Numbered from the stretch's first letter, positions 1 to 11,553 are shown. The stretch: 64,000 nucleotides of DNA from Rhynchopus sp. YZ270_cl-10 (GCA_964035575.1 OZ037869.1:434001-498000), one strand, 5' to 3'. Numbers and translations: made by a program. The notes: generated from the sequence alone by a model not told the origin.

Positions 1-1202
1 AAGGGGGATTGACTATCTTCTCAGCCTCCCTGAAGCCAAAGCCTATAATTCAATCGAAAAAATCTTTCCCGATTTAACCCTCTGAAGTAAAGGGAGAAAA
101 AAACTCAGAGAAGAGCGAGTGGAAACAAAAAAAAAAAAACTCACACCTAAGGTAATTATGACTACAAAAGAAAGAAAAAAAAACCCCCAAACTGCAGATG
201 CCAATCAATATCACAAACTGCAATGGGTACGGTCTGTCGTCGAAAAACTAAATTCTGGACCGTTCTTCACTTAGTCTACCCGATGTGCCATTTTTTTCCT
301 TTTTCTTCTCCTTTTTTTGTCTGAAAAACAGGATAAAGGGGGTACACACAATGTATTAAAATAAAACAAGTTCCACACGGATTTTTTTTATTCTGTTCCC
401 CTTCTCAAGACGGTAGTCATTGATCTTTATCTCTGTGACTCCTTTCTTGAGAGAAGGGAGGGAATGGGGGGAATGTATGCTCTAAAAATAAAATAAAAAA
501 AAGATGCGCTGGCAAAAAAAAAAACATTGCCGCGCGCGATTTTTTTGAAAAACCGTCAACCCGTAAAACATCATATCACACATATACACACTCTGACTAC
601 AAATAGGAAGAAGGCCGACAGACAGAACGTGCTCAAAAAAAAAAAAAAAAAAAAAAAACGCAAAGGAATATTCCACTCTTACAATGTAGTTCTTTTTGGG
701 GGGGAATGATTTTTTTTTATTTTTTTTGTATTTTTTTTGTATTATTCACACACGCAGATTTGTTCGTTTTTTTTCCACAAAAGAAAAATTCGAAGAAACA
801 ACTATAAAAAAAAAATCATTTTTTTTTTTCTTTTTCCTCTCACCCAATTTGTCTCCTACTATAAGACTTTATTGGGTGGAAAAATGGGGGTGCGGGGGGC
901 ATAAGATGAAGAAGGAGGAGATAGGATCCTCGAACCACCTGGTAAAATCTGTGTTCAGAGAAGCAAGAAACCTACAATTAAGATGAGGGCCGGCCCCTCA
1001 GGGCAAGACACTGCTACATTGTTTCTTCAAAACAAAATAAAGAAAAGCGGTCTGTCTGAGGGGGGGACACTCCCCCTCTCAGACATAGGCTTTCTTCGTA
1101 TCAACTTCTCGCCAAGAAACCCCCCCAACCATCTCCCGGGGGGGGCGGCAAATCGAAAAAAATTTGAAAAAAAATAAAACAAAAAAATTTAATGGCAAAT
1201 GC
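1..1202. other. Intergenic spacer, no gene seen
   Basis: AT-rich spacer with long A and T runs (for example near 636-658 and 710-735). All open frames are short and made of homopolymer translations, so no gene is supported. A G-run/C-run patch near 1055-1150 precedes the 3' end of the first gene. None of the hairpin repeat families is clearly present. Confidence 0.6.
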
Positions 1203-1964
1203 TTACACGCTTGTGTACGATCCCTTTCCGGTCACCTTGTTCTTGATGAAGAGGGCACCGTCCTTCATCAAGAAGGGGAGGTCCTTCCAGAATGCGACGT
1301 TCGGGATGGCCTCGGTTCCGCGGAGCTCCTTCATCTGTTCATTTTAAAGGGTGGTTGATCATTCGATGGGGGTGTTTTGGTTGGTGTTTGTAAATACCTT
1401 GAAGTTGTATGCGAATCCTGCTGCGAAGTAGACAAACCCTCCAACAAAGAAGATGATCAGGAAGACAACTCCTCCGGTGATTCCGCCGTCGCTGTCTCCG
1501 CTGCCGCTGTCGCCGGAGGGCTTGGTGGTAGGGCCAGGGGGCGGGGTCGGGCCGAACGGCGGGGGGGTAGGTCCGCCGGCAGGTGCGCAGATGGCGTCAC
1601 CGAGGTCACCGTCCTTGTCAAGGGGTCCACAGGTGGCGTCGTAACCGGTACCCACAACCATCTTCGCGGTGTTGGCGTACCCCGCCTTGCTCCACACGTC
1701 CATGGTTGCGCAGATCGAGGTGAGGCACTCAGTGATCACAGCATCAGATGCCAGCACCGCCCCGTTTATGCAGTTTCCAGTCGTCGAGATGACGATCGCC
1801 GTGCAGTCGGTCGCCGATGCGGCCTGAAAAGAGAAAAACATTTTGTGTACAGCAAAGTTAGAACAAAAATGGGAAGAAAACAAAAAGGTCTGTAAGATGA
1901 AACTGCATTTGTAGCATACCTGCATACAGCACGCCACCGCTACGAAGCAAAGAGCTGCCTTCAT
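1203..1964 (-). CDS. Mannose-6-phosphate-receptor-tail type I membrane protein, paralog 1 (3 exons)
   Basis: Read on the minus strand with exons 1920-1964, 1398-1823 and 1203-1334 (200 aa). Introns of 96 and 63 bp start GTATGC and GTATTT and end CAG. Exon 1 encodes only the signal peptide (MKAALCFVAVACCMQ). Exon 2 encodes a short ectodomain with several Cys, a Pro/Gly/Ser-rich stalk and a membrane helix (residues ~127-151, GGFVYFAAGFAYNFK). Exon 3 encodes a 43-residue cytosolic tail with GTEAIPNVAFWKDLPFLMKD. The helix plus tail match the pattern of cation-dependent mannose-6-phosphate receptors and ATG27-like proteins (G-E-x-x-P-H/N-x-x-F-W-x-D-L-x-x-L-x-x-D-G), which cycle between Golgi and endosomes. 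The ~95-residue ectodomain is too short for a full MRH lectin domain, so the ligand is unknown. A cargo or sorting receptor role is inferred. Two paralogs lie at 6293-7520 and 11832-12617. Confidence 0.8.
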
Positions 1965-2376
1965 TTTATTTGTTTGTGTGGTGTATAGATGGCCTGAGGG
2001 GTGTTGATGTGTGTGGATGCAACTGGCCGATGAGCCGACATTTTAACAAACATACAGACCAGATAGGGAAGTGTGTGGTTGTTTTCTTTGATAAACAATC
2101 TCGTCCTTTTGAACGCCCCCTCCCCCACTGGCCTCCCAGTGGACACACACACCCCTTCCATGGCTTTTTCCCTTCCGTTTGTTTCCCTTTCGCCAAGTTC
2201 AATGGATACTACGAGAGGGAGGGAAATAAGGGCAGACGACAGGTAGGGAAAAGAGAAGAGAAAAAATTCACCAACGGGACAGAGTTCAAAGCAGACACCC
2301 ACAACAGAGAGGAAAAAAAATAGAGGGGGGAACGGGAGACTACAAAAAGTAAAAATAAAAACTTGGAGAGAAAAAA

Positions 2377-2441
2377 AGTTGACTTGAAATACAAAAGCCC
2401 TCTCGTGACAGTGTACCTTGGTACAATGACCGGCTGTACCG
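2377..2441 (+). repeat. Hairpin repeat family D, 5' module
   Basis: Family D begins GTTGACTTGAAATACAAA, continues GCCCTCTCGTGACAGTGTAC and then CTTGGTAC...GACCGGCTGTACC; full copies add a second module, GGGTGGACACCCC followed by CCATACAGTCCTACATCC. The ACAGTGTACC/GGTACA segments can pair. This copy has the first module only. Other copies in the window start at 4688, 5034, 9738, 33454, 33818, 34462, 38174, 42611, 48551 and 59119. Confidence 0.75.
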
Positions 2442-3238
2442 AAAAAAAAAGATGTTTGCTTGTAGTACAGTCGCCACGGGGTCTTGGAAAAAGCATTTTT
2501 ATTTTGTCCAACGTCGCTGGAACTTTGCAATTTCTTTATTTATTTGGTATCTCAGTGGGTAACTAAGGTCTGTCTTTACTGACCGAAGCCTTTGAATAGA
2601 GAAGAAAAAGTGCTAACCACCCGCCTGGTTTTCCACTAACCTATACGATTCAGAGAGGCTCTGCTCACTGGAGTCCTATGGTAGGTTGTAACAAGCTGTT
2701 TCATATACTAACTATTCTACTGAATAGAAGGTATAATAGGGTGCACTAAATGTACCCAAACTTTTGGTCGGTTGTAACAAGGAATAACTGTGACAAAGTC
2801 AAGTCATTTCCTTCACCGTCGTGTAGTCCGTGCCCCAACCAGAACAGAAGAGGGATCTTGTCAATAAATAAAATACGGTTGCCTCATCTGAGTAGGCCAA
2901 AATGCCCTAGGCCAGTATTGTGTCAACATACCCATACGGCAATGGAGTGCCGGGTGTGGGTAAATATGAAAGCAAGACACGAAACAAAACGACTAGTCAC
3001 TCTAAACCCCAACGGGGTTATTATATCCCATATAGGCTGAACCATGACTACAAAAAAAAAAAAAAAATGAGGATAAAAGAAAAGAAAAAAAAATCCACGC
3101 TGACTGATTACAACAAACGCAGTACCTGTCCCCATTTTTAGGTAAAAAATATTTCGTTTTTTGGTTCTTTCAATATTTTTTTATGCATTTCTTTTTTTGT
3201 GGAAAAATTCGGTACATAATTTGCCACCCATAAAAAGT

Positions 3239-3278
3239 GAAGTTGATAGTGCAAACGCCTCTGGGACGCAGGCACTGG
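3239..3278 (+). repeat. Hairpin repeat family C, short form
   Basis: Family C short form: GAAGTTGATAGTGCAAACGC, then CTCTGGGACGCAGGCACTG. AGTGC pairs with GCACT and the inner CG with CG. A long form (start 8513) replaces the loop by CTCACCG...CGG and adds GGTTCTCCGCGGGTTATCC. Copies start at 8513, 11086, 13130, 13856, 29964, 32022, 46094, 46931, 47477 and 59566. Confidence 0.75.
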
Positions 3279-3954
3279 AATAAAAAAAGAGGGGAAAATG
3301 GGCTAGGATTTTGCTTACAAAAAAAAAGTTTTCTGTTCAGGCCTAAGAAAAATGGCACACCATATTTCCCCTCAGTGGGCAGAGAGATGACACAATGAAA
3401 CTCTGGTCGAATACCTCCCCTTTTGCAACAGACGCGGGAACCGGGGAACCCTGTATATATTTCGGGTTGGGTAGACACAATTCTCTCTTGTTCTAGGCAA
3501 ATGACATTTAATGTATTGCTGTTTTTGTTTTATTTCTTGATGCTTATTTGAAAATGTTTTTGTGGCTTTTTAAAAAAACAAAGGGGGGGTCACGGCAACC
3601 CAGAGGGCATCGAACAACTTGAAAGACGATAAAACACTTCTTCGTTAAGAAAAGAAATGTGACTTTGAAATACAAACTTTAAAAACTTTCAAGGATTGCA
3701 GTCGTGTGCAAAAACGACGCACATTAGATGACACTCTCACTCGACATGGCTTATCTGCCATACTAAGTATTTAGGGGTGTCCTTATGTCTCGAAATTGCT
3801 TCACATATCACACACACTTGAATCATGAAAGCTCGTGAGAGGGGAAAACAAACACTCTGAAAAAAAATCAACAACACACGTCCCCAGACACGGTATATCT
3901 ACGTGAAGCCTCCTACATGAGAGTGTGCACATACACACCTACAACTTATTTTTT

Positions 3955-4022
3955 TGATAAAATTGTTGGAGTAGTGTAGTTGTCTCGGTTGTGTTGCCAC
4001 AGTTGTGCAATATCCACTGTCA
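3955..4022 (+). repeat. Repeat family E copy
   Basis: Family E: TGATAAAATTGTTGGAGTAG, TGTAGTTG, a C-rich/G-rich core (CTCGG), GTGTTGCCACAGTTGTGCAA, TATCCACTGTC. Ends of the core are related to GGAGTAGTG...CCACT, which can pair. Close copies start at 9458, 30560, 31184 and 33323. Confidence 0.75.
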
Positions 4023-4490
4023 ATTTTTACATCGCTTCAAAAAAAAAAGGGGGAGGGGTATCAAGTTGATAAGATGCAAAAACAAATCACAAAATGCTGG
4101 GGGTTTTTTTTTCGGCTCGTCAAGCAAAGTTGCTGGGCGGTTACAAAAAAAGAAATGAAGCAATGCGGTTTAACATAAAAGAATAAAACTCATTTTTTGT
4201 ATCACAGAGCCTTGAAAACAATAAGAACAGAGTTTAAAAGCAGCCCTCTTTTTTTATCCTTTTTCGGGGTTGTCTACACCAAAAATCAGAGGCGGAAAAA
4301 AAAAATTTTTTTTTGTCTCGCAATTTGGAGCGTTCATCCACAATATAGGAGTTATGGGGAGGGGTGCGGTGTTAACGTTCAAAAAAACAATCAAAAAAAA
4401 AAGAGGGGTCAGTGCATACGATTCCGACAACTCGCAGACGACCCCTAATACCAACCCCGGATGAAACCATAAAACAAAAAAAAACAAAGA

Positions 4491-4534
4491 GAAGTTTAGT
4501 AAGATGCTCCTAAGCCTCTCGTTGCTTAGTCTGA
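4491..4534 (+). repeat. Hairpin repeat family A copy
   Basis: GTTTAGTAAGATG, then CTAAGC stem, CTCTCG loop, GCTTAG stem. Slightly diverged right side. Confidence 0.65.
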
Positions 4535-4687
4535 TTAGATTATTCTTTGGTTTATTCATCAGTCATTTGTCTTTTTTTTTGTGTGTTATTGCTACTCGTG
4601 GGTGGCAATTTGTTTTAAGGCTGGGCTCGTTGTTTCGTCACCTTCAATAAGGATTTGCAACTGAGGTACCTTTTTTTTTTGAAAGAA

Positions 4688-4760
4688 AAGTTGACTTGAA
4701 ATACAACAGCCCGCTCTTTACAGTGTACCTTGGTACATGACGGGCTGTACCGGGGTGGGG
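4688..4760 (+). repeat. Hairpin repeat family D copy
   Basis: First module with ACAGTGTACCTTGGTACATG and the GGGCTGTACCGG start of the second part. A diverged family A copy follows at 4769-4805. Confidence 0.7.
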
Positions 4761-5033
4761 GGAAAAAATTGTAAGATGAACCTCACCTCTTGTGCTTCGT
4801 CACCTGATGGCCAAAGAAAATAAATGGAATGCTGTCTGGCTTTTTACAGAGTAGGGGGGCGTGTCCTCGTATCTTGTGGTCAGGTCTCTACTGAAGTAAA
4901 CCCATTGCCACAAACAGGAAGTCCTCTCTTCTCCCCTGCTGCACTCTCCTGAATTGGAGAGATTCACGGAAAAAAACTTTGACAGATTGTGCGAAACAAT
5001 TTATTTATTTTTGCCCGAAAAGGTTGAAACAAA

Positions 5034-5149
5034 AGGTCGGCATGAAATACAAAAGCCCTCTCGTGAACAGTGTACCTTGGTATGACCGGCTGCCCCGCGG
5101 GGTGGACACCCCAACCATACAGTCCTACATCCATTTCGTGATTTACACC
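5034..5149 (+). repeat. Hairpin repeat family D, full two-module copy
   Basis: Best full-length family D copy: ATGAAATACAAAAGCCCTCT, GAACAGTGTACCTTGG, CGGCTGCCCCGCGGGGTGGA, CACCCCAACCATACAGTCCT and ACATCCATTTCGTGATTTAC. CCCCGCGGGG and GGGGTGGACACCCC are local palindromes. Confidence 0.75.
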
Positions 5150-5594
5150 TAAGGGTGGAACTGATGACGTACAGACACCACTACAGGTATGGTGTCACAT
5201 GCACCAAGCTGTCCGGAGGGACGCTTTGGCCCAGGAGGAGGGAGGGGCTGTCACCTAACGAAAACTAGACGATATCATCCGCCAACTGATCTAGATAACA
5301 ATAAAAATATAACAGTGTTTTTCGTTGAACACTACGTGTTTGGAAAAAAAAAATCTGTTGATACTACCCAGAGAGCGCTGCATTGCGCATGCACGCGGTT
5401 ACCACGAGGGAGGTTGTATGTAAGTACACAGTCATTTGCCTCATCTACAACGGGTGAAGAAAATGAATGTGCACTGGACACACATCTCACAAAGAAGGCT
5501 GTGATGACAAGAAGGGTTGTCATAAAAAAAAAAAAAGGATTTGAAAATGAATGGGGGTTATCATATCATCCTTTCAGGTTTTCAAAAAAAAAAG

Positions 5595-5692
5595 AAAAGT
5601 TTATAAGATGAACCTAAGCCTCTCGTGCTTAGTCACCTTTTAAAAGTTTTATAAGATGAACATAAACCCCCTTTGCGAGGTTTAGTCACCTT
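5595..5692 (+). repeat. Two tandem family A hairpins
   Basis: Two copies back to back. The first (5595-5638) is the consensus: AAAAGTTTATAAGATGAACC, CTAAGC stem, CTCTCGT loop, GCTTAG stem, TCACCTT. The second (5642-5692) has the stem changed on both sides, ATAAACC...GGTTTAG, keeping pairing. Outer arms AAGATGA/TCACCTT also pair with one mismatch. Confidence 0.8.
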
Positions 5693-6292
5693 AAAAAGGG
5701 GTCTGGGAAGGAGAGCAAAGTACGGAACAAAACTGTTTTGACAATAATAACAAAATGGAAAAAAAAAAGGACACACGGGTGAAAAAAAAAGATACAGAAC
5801 AAAACCCATATTTTGTTTTTTGCTCTTTTCAAAAAAAAAAATCTGAAAAATAATAATGGAATCTCGTGGAGACACATCTAAAGGAAAAAAAAGAAGTAAA
5901 AACGTTCTACCAACAGTGGTAAAAAAGCACTACAAAAACAGAGCAAGTTCTTTTGTGTTCTTATTCTTTGGACACACTTAACACAGACACACCACCCGCA
6001 TACGTGGCACCACTGATACCAGGTCAAAAAAAATACACTAGGAACCCTCAATATGGGCAAAAAAATTTAAAAAAACCTCCCTCGGGGAGATACGCATATT
6101 CCAAGTGGTCTTTTCGCATTTTTTACCTAAGAGGTTTTCCCAAACGGATAAAAAAAAATGGGGTAAGAAATGCCCCAACCCCCCTTGAACCCTTGAACAC
6201 CCACCCACCCGCCCACCCCCCATTAAAGCTTTGCCGAGCTCAAACAAACCGTTGTGTTTTTTTGTTGTGCTGTTCTCTTTCGTGGGGAGCTA

Positions 6293-7520
6293 TTATGCCC
6301 CACGGTTTGCCAACTTCTCAGAGATCTGGGTCTTGAGGAAGGAGGCACCGTCCTTCACTTTGTAGGGGAGGTCCTTCCAGAAGTCGACGTTGGGGACGGC
6401 CTCGGCACCGCGGAGCTCCTTCATCTGTTTATTTTTAAAAATTATGTATGGTTATGCTTGATGTTGACAATACTATCGCCTACATACCCACTTTGGTGGG
6501 TAAACTAGGGTTTGTACAAATTTTTGGTCAAAACCTTGGGTCTGTGTTATCTCAAACAGAAAAAAAATAGTATTCGTTATCGCGATTTCCCCGTTTGAGT
6601 ATGAGGAAACCTGTTGGTATATAATCCATTTGTTGGGGTGGTATCAAAACAAAAAACGCGGATGTCCGCGTTTTTTTCTCAACCATGAAAAAATGCATTT
6701 CTTTTTCTTTGGCATACCTTGTAGTTGTAGGCAAACCCACCTGCGAAGTAGACAAACCCTCCAACAAAGAAGATGATCAGGAAGACACCTCCTCCAGTGA
6801 GGCCGTCGTCACCTCCGCCGTCGCTTTTGCCGCTGCCACCGCCGCTTCCACTTCCACTTCCGATGTACTCGCAGATGTTCTCCCCGGGCACACCGGAGTA
6901 GGACTTCGTACCACAGCCCGCAATGTATCCGTCACCAACGTACGCTGCGCCAGGCGCAGCATAGCCAGCCATAGACCACTCCGAGATCTGGTTGCACAGA
7001 ACCAGGTTGCACTCGTTTATCGACACAAGGCTGGCAAGCACCCACCCCGACCCCTTGTTCAAGCACTCCCCCGTGTGCACAGCCATATCCCGGGTGCAGT
7101 CCACGGCGTTGGTCTGTGAGAAAGAGGGGTTAGATTCATGTTGAGAGGTCGGCTCGGAATATGTTTTGACAAAAATGTGAACAGCTGGAAAAAAAAAGAA
7201 AAGTTTATAAGATGGCCCTAAGCCTCTCTCTCTCTACTTAGTCACCTTATCATATTCGTTATCGCGGAAAAAAAATTGAGGGGTAAATGAAAAACAGATT
7301 TTCCGTGTGGGAGATTGGAAAAAAATCCGCGAAAAGAAGGAAGTGTCGAGACACCACACAATTTGACAATGAAAACATTCCTTTTGTTATGGGGTATTAT
7401 ATGAGCCTGAAATGAAGTGAATGCACAGCGAAAGCAAAAGCAGTTGCGTGGGTGATCTGGGGGGGTTCAGAGCCATACATTAACTACCGCGACCAAAAGA
7501 AGAAGCAAACATCTCATCAT
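6293..7520 (-). CDS. Mannose-6-phosphate-receptor-tail type I membrane protein, paralog 2 (3 exons)
   Basis: Exons on the minus strand: 7479-7520, 6718-7113 and 6293-6424 (189 aa). The 42-bp first exon encodes only MMRCLLLLLVAVVN, a signal peptide; its GTATGG donor opens a 365-bp intron that contains a family A hairpin repeat. The second intron is 293 bp. Exon 2 has a Cys-containing ectodomain of ~85 residues, a Gly/Ser stalk and the membrane helix GGFVYFAGGFAYNYK. Exon 3 is the tail GAEAVPNVDFWKDLPYKVKD, ending KLANRGA. The ectodomain is unlike that of paralogs 1 and 3 except for spaced cysteines, while helix and tail are nearly the same. As for paralog 1, a Golgi/endosome sorting receptor is inferred. 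The first exon is chosen because of the hydrophobic peptide directly followed by a donor of the local type. Confidence 0.75.
7199..7248 (+). repeat. Family A hairpin inside intron 1 of paralog 2
   Basis: AAGTTTATAAGATGGCCCTA, AGCCTCTCTCTCTCTACTTA, GTCACCTTA. The copy lies in a spliced-out region, antisense to the gene, and has an expanded CT loop. Confidence 0.7.
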
Positions 7521-8512
7521 TTTTGCGCGTTTTTTTTGTGTGATTTTTGTGTATCCTGTTTGATGCTGTTTTTTTAGGAGGAAAAAAGGGGGGTATTTTT
7601 TGATTGACAACGTGAGGGGGACATTTTTTTTTTGCACTTTTTTTTTTGCTTGTTTGATAGTGATGCTTTTGATGCTAGGATGTGTGTTTGAAGGGTGTGT
7701 GGAAAAGCAGAAGAGAAAAAAAAAACTGTAAGCTTCACAGTACGATTGCCAGCTTAACAAACGAGACGGGGTGGGCGGGGCTTTTTTTGTTTTTTTTTTG
7801 AAAACCCACACAACGGATTAGTTAAGGGGAACCACCGTCGCAACAACGAATTACTAACTCTACCAAATGATATCGTAAAACTATTCATAAGACACAATAG
7901 TCATCTGGTGTCGAAATCACTACTGGTAGTCTCCCCTGGCTAGCCCGCCGTGCACACAATCTGGCACTTCCTTCGACATTACGCTCTGGGAAGCCTCGCA
8001 GACCGGCAGAAGACATAAGGTGTGTGCCACACTGTGTGCCTTCGGTGTGCCCTCATCTGAAAATAAGGCCCTTTTTTTTTTGCACTACTGTGTGCAGGGC
8101 TTTACCCAGGTTGCACCTTCCAAACTGAACACAGATCAGAACATAAAGAAAACTGTAGATGATTCTAAGCCCAAAAAAAATGGTAAAAGTTGAAAGATGT
8201 CTTAAGCCTTAGTGGCAAAGAGGGGGTAGGGTGGGTATGTTTTTCTCGGACAATCCGCGGAAAACGTTCACGAAGTGCAAAGAATTGATTTCACAAAAAG
8301 CTTTGGCAATACATAAAAGGGGAACACACGTTGCTTTTTTTTTTGTAATCAACACTTCGTGTTATAATGGCGTATTTTTTTTAATAAAAATTCAATTTTT
8401 TTTGTATGTCGACTGATAACAGCGCGTTCGGAGTGCTTACAGATGGCATACCAAACCCTAAAGAGTACTGACAGAGACAAAAAAGAAAAAGAAGAGGGGG
8501 AAAAAAAAGGGA

Positions 8513-8580
8513 GAAGTTGAAAAGTGCAAACGCCTCACCGCACATCGGCGGACGCAGGGCACTGCTTCTCCGCAGGGTAC
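8513..8580 (+). repeat. Hairpin repeat family C, long form
   Basis: GAAGTTGAAAAGTGCAAACG, CCTCACCGCACATCGGCGGA, CGCAGGGCACTGCTTCTCCG. Nested pairing: AGTGC/GCACT and CACCG/CGGCG around a four- to five-base loop. Confidence 0.75.
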
Positions 8581-9120
8581 TTCATTGGCTTGAAACTCAG
8601 TTTTTTTTTTCTGACCCTTTCCCTACCCTTTGAGAATACCATCTAAAAATAGGGTGGGTCAAAAATAACAGCAGCGATGACCCGTAAACCCGGTGAGTTA
8701 GGTTAGTAAGATGAACCCTTAACCACATAGTGTTAATCACCTTTACAAAACTTTGACACAGTCACCAAACAAAAATAATAAAGTTGATAGTGCACGTAAA
8801 AAAGAGGGGTTGGTAAAATGACCTAACCCACAAAAAAGATCGGGTATTTTGTTTGTGCGCTCAAAGCCGGGAAAACAAAAAGGTGAAAAAATTGTGTTAA
8901 ACTGAAGTACGGTTGTTGTGGTTAATTGAGTACTCAAAAAGAAAACAAGCGAGTTTCTGTCTTTTTTCCATCCGTTTTGTTTGCCCTGCAGCGCTGCCTC
9001 CAATCTTTTTAGAATTTGACAACAAGTTGTTTTATCAAAAAAAAGGGAGATACTGGAGTTCTGTAGCACAGCAAAACCCACACAAAAAGAAAAAAGAAAA
9101 AAGAAAAAAGAAAAAAGAAA

Positions 9121-9161
9121 ATTTGAAAGATGAATGTGCCTCTCGTGCACACACACATCTA
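9121..9161 (+). repeat. Hairpin repeat family B copy
   Basis: Family B: AAGATGAATGTGC, CTCTC loop, GTGCACACACACATCT. TGTGC pairs with GCACA and AGATG with CATCT. The loop is that of family A. Other copies start at 10292, 10769, 16470, 34563, 37154, 47739 and 48121. Confidence 0.75.
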
Positions 9162-9457
9162 AAAAGGGGGAGGGAACTTGAAATGAATGGGGGGTACACA
9201 CACACAGCATCTTGAAGGGAAAAATTGAAGAAGAAAAAAAGGGGAGATAGGAAGTTATTTCTGTAAAGATGAACCTCAGCCTCGCAGGACTGAGTCTACA
9301 ATAGAAAAAGGGGGAGAAATGGCAACGAACAAAAAAAAAAATCAATTTTGATTTCTTCTTTTTGTTCTTTTTGGACTGAGGAGGAGGGCTTGGGTCCCGC
9401 TCCTGCCATCTAGCTACCATCGCGGGTTGGGTAAAATATTGTTCGTTTCTTTTTTTT

Positions 9458-9526
9458 TGATAAAATTGTTGGAGTAGTGCAGTTGCCTCAGGTTGTGTTG
9501 CCACAGTTGTGCAATATACACTGTCC
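9458..9526 (+). repeat. Repeat family E copy
   Basis: TGATAAAATTGTTGGAGTAG, TGCAGTTGCCTCAGGTTGTG, TTGCCACAGTTGTGCAATAT, ACACTGTCC. About 90% like the copy at 3955 by eye. Confidence 0.75.
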
Positions 9527-9737
9527 TTTTTTTCTTCCTTTTTATTCCTTCTCACTTCGTTGTGTGTGTTTCGTTCTTTTTGGTGTTTTATTATTTTGGA
9601 GGAAACGCATCAAAAACAACGCAACAAAAAAAAAATATTTTCTTTTTTCTATTTTTGATTTGATTTTGATTTCTTTATTTGAAATAATGGATCTGCCTGA
9701 ATCTGGCTACAGTGTAACACAGATGCTCTTCAGAAAT

Positions 9738-9778
9738 ATTGATTTGAAATACAAAGCCCTCTTGTGAACAGTGTACTT
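9738..9778 (+). repeat. Family D, 5' module only
   Basis: ATTGATTTGAAATACAAAGC then CCTCTTGTGAACAGTGTACT. The second module is absent; the sequence runs on into a weak family B-like stretch (GATGTGTCTCTCTCGTGCAC near 9793). Confidence 0.65.
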
Positions 9779-10291
9779 CACAAAAGGAAGCGGGATGTGT
9801 CTCTCTCGTGCACATATGTTTACCACTATCGTTATCGTGCTGGAACACGTTGGGTTGGGAGAAAATTTGTAGGATTGATCCTGACCCACACTTAATCAAA
9901 AAAAAGTTCTCAATGTCACCGTTTCCTTTACTAATCACAACAACAAAAAAAAAAAAGCATTGAAAAGAGGGCGTGACATCTTTCCATTGCCAACAAAAAA
10001 AAGACGCTACACAACGGAGAAAACTCGGGCAAAGAACGGACTGACATGAGATGAGCACAAAACAAAAAACGCATGGGAACACCAAACTCAAAACACATTT
10101 TTTTTTTCCTCAACCACCAGAGCGTATATCCACTAATACCCCAACATGAGAGCGGCGGACAAAAAATGTAACAACTCAATCCATCATTTTTATCCGATTT
10201 TGGAATTTTCCCTTAGGAATATGGACAAGGTTTTTTTTTTTTCCAAATCCCCAGGTTGGCCAAAATCCTCCAAACTTAAGAATTTTTTTTT

Positions 10292-10325
10292 TTGTGAATG
10301 TGCCTCTCGTGCACACACTTAACTT
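10292..10325 (+). repeat. Hairpin repeat family B copy
   Basis: TTTGTGAATGTGCCTCTCGT then GCACACACTTAACT. The TGTGC/GCACA inner stem and CTCTC loop are intact; the outer arm is changed. Confidence 0.65.
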
Positions 10326-10768
10326 AAGTATGGCCCAACGTTTTGTTTATTCGTTTTTTTTTTATGAGTAATATTGTTGCAGAGTTCGACAAAGCATATT
10401 TTAATGGTTGTGGACCTGCAGGTTTTGCAAAGGCTTCAAGGATTAAAATGCTGCTGCATCACATCAAACTGAAATACTACTCGAGGTGGGTTCTGTGCAG
10501 TAATGTCACCCAAAAAGGGTATTTTAAAAAAGGGGGGAATACGTACAGATGGCTTTGTACATCACGCGTGTTATCTCACTAATAGCCCAAAAAAAAAATT
10601 TTCTCAAAAACAAAATGCAAGACAAACACACAGAGGCAGGACAATGTTCCGCGTAGGAATTACCCATGATATCTCACACAGAGGTGCAATTTGGATCGGT
10701 ATTTAAATAAAAACCCTGCTTTTTTCCCTCACAAAGAGGGAGAACACATCTTTGTCATCAGAAGAAAA

Positions 10769-10808
10769 TTTGTAAGATGAATGTGCCTCTCGTGCACACA
10801 GATCTTTC
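10769..10808 (+). repeat. Hairpin repeat family B copy
   Basis: TTTGTAAGATGAATGTGCCT then CTCGTGCACACAGATCTTTC. Inner stem and loop identical to the copy at 9121. Confidence 0.7.
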
Positions 10809-11085
10809 AAGCAAATCAAATCAAAAAAAAAAAAGGTAAAAAAAAAATAACTAAACGGTGCCAGTTGCTATGATGTTTCACGACTCTTTGTTGAGGTGTG
10901 AAAAAAAAAAACGGGGTTGGCTTCCTCCAAGGAAAAAAAGGTTTCTTTAATTATTTCGTTTCAAATTTAAAATATAAAAAAAAAAATCTGGTTGTTGGGT
11001 GACCAGAGGCTGTTCCTCACCACTATCAGTATACTTTAAAGAAAATTCGGAGGATACATACATGGGACAACACATCTAAAGAAAA

Positions 11086-11132
11086 GAAGTTGATAGTGCA
11101 AAACGCCTCTGGGACGCAGGCACTGACACTCC
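11086..11132 (+). repeat. Hairpin repeat family C, short form
   Basis: GAAGTTGATAGTGCAAAACG, CCTCTGGGACGCAGGCACTG, ACACTCC. Nearly identical to the copies at 3239 and 32022. Confidence 0.7.
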
Positions 11133-11232
11133 AAAATATAAAATAAAAAAAACTATGCACAAAAGGAGAACCCACACAAAGAAGGCATCTCACTATTTGC
11201 ACAAAAAATATATAAAAAAAGGGGGACATATA

Positions 11233-11553
11233 CCGCGTTTGGAAATATTATGGACCGAATAAATAAAGAAACAAAATATTATGGACCGAATTAATTATGG
11301 TACGTTTGAGGTTTTTGAGTTTCATTTGGTACTTAATTCGGTCCATAATGTTTTGGGGGGCAATTTTTTTGTACTTGTCCCCCGAGGAAAGGGCGAATCT
11401 TATTTTTTTTGACAAGTACTTTTTTGCCCAGAACGATATGAATCGAATTAATATTTGGTTCGGGTTATTGTTGGACCGAATTAATTATGGTACGTTTGAG
11501 GTTTTTTCGGGATATTTGGTACTTAATTCGGTCCATAATATTTCCAATCGCGG
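11233..11553. mobile_element. MITE-like element with ~28-bp inverted ends
   Basis: Ends read CCGCGTTTGGAAATATTATG at the left and, reverse-complemented, CCGCGATTGGAAATATTATG at the right, continuing GACCGAAT on both sides. The dinucleotide TA flanks both ends (11231-11232 and 11554-11555), as expected for a Tc1/mariner-type target duplication. Inside, the motif ATTATGGACCGAATTAA recurs in both orientations (near 11278, 11335, 11474 and 11523), and TTAATTATGGTACGTTTGAG occurs twice. No transposase is encoded. Superfamily assignment is inference from the TA flanks only. Confidence 0.7.

Larger units (their letters stand above)
1965..6292. other. Intergenic spacer rich in hairpin repeats
   Basis: 4.3 kb without a supportable gene. 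It holds copies of hairpin families A, C, D and E, entered separately, and a weaker family A copy at 4769-4805. Between them are A/T runs and short low-complexity frames only. 2570-2760 and 5700-6290 show no recognisable element. Confidence 0.6.

Noticed and set aside
8743-9555. 270-codon minus-strand frame
   Set aside because: Low complexity (F, K, S, L runs), no ATG-to-stop homology, crosses families A, B and E.
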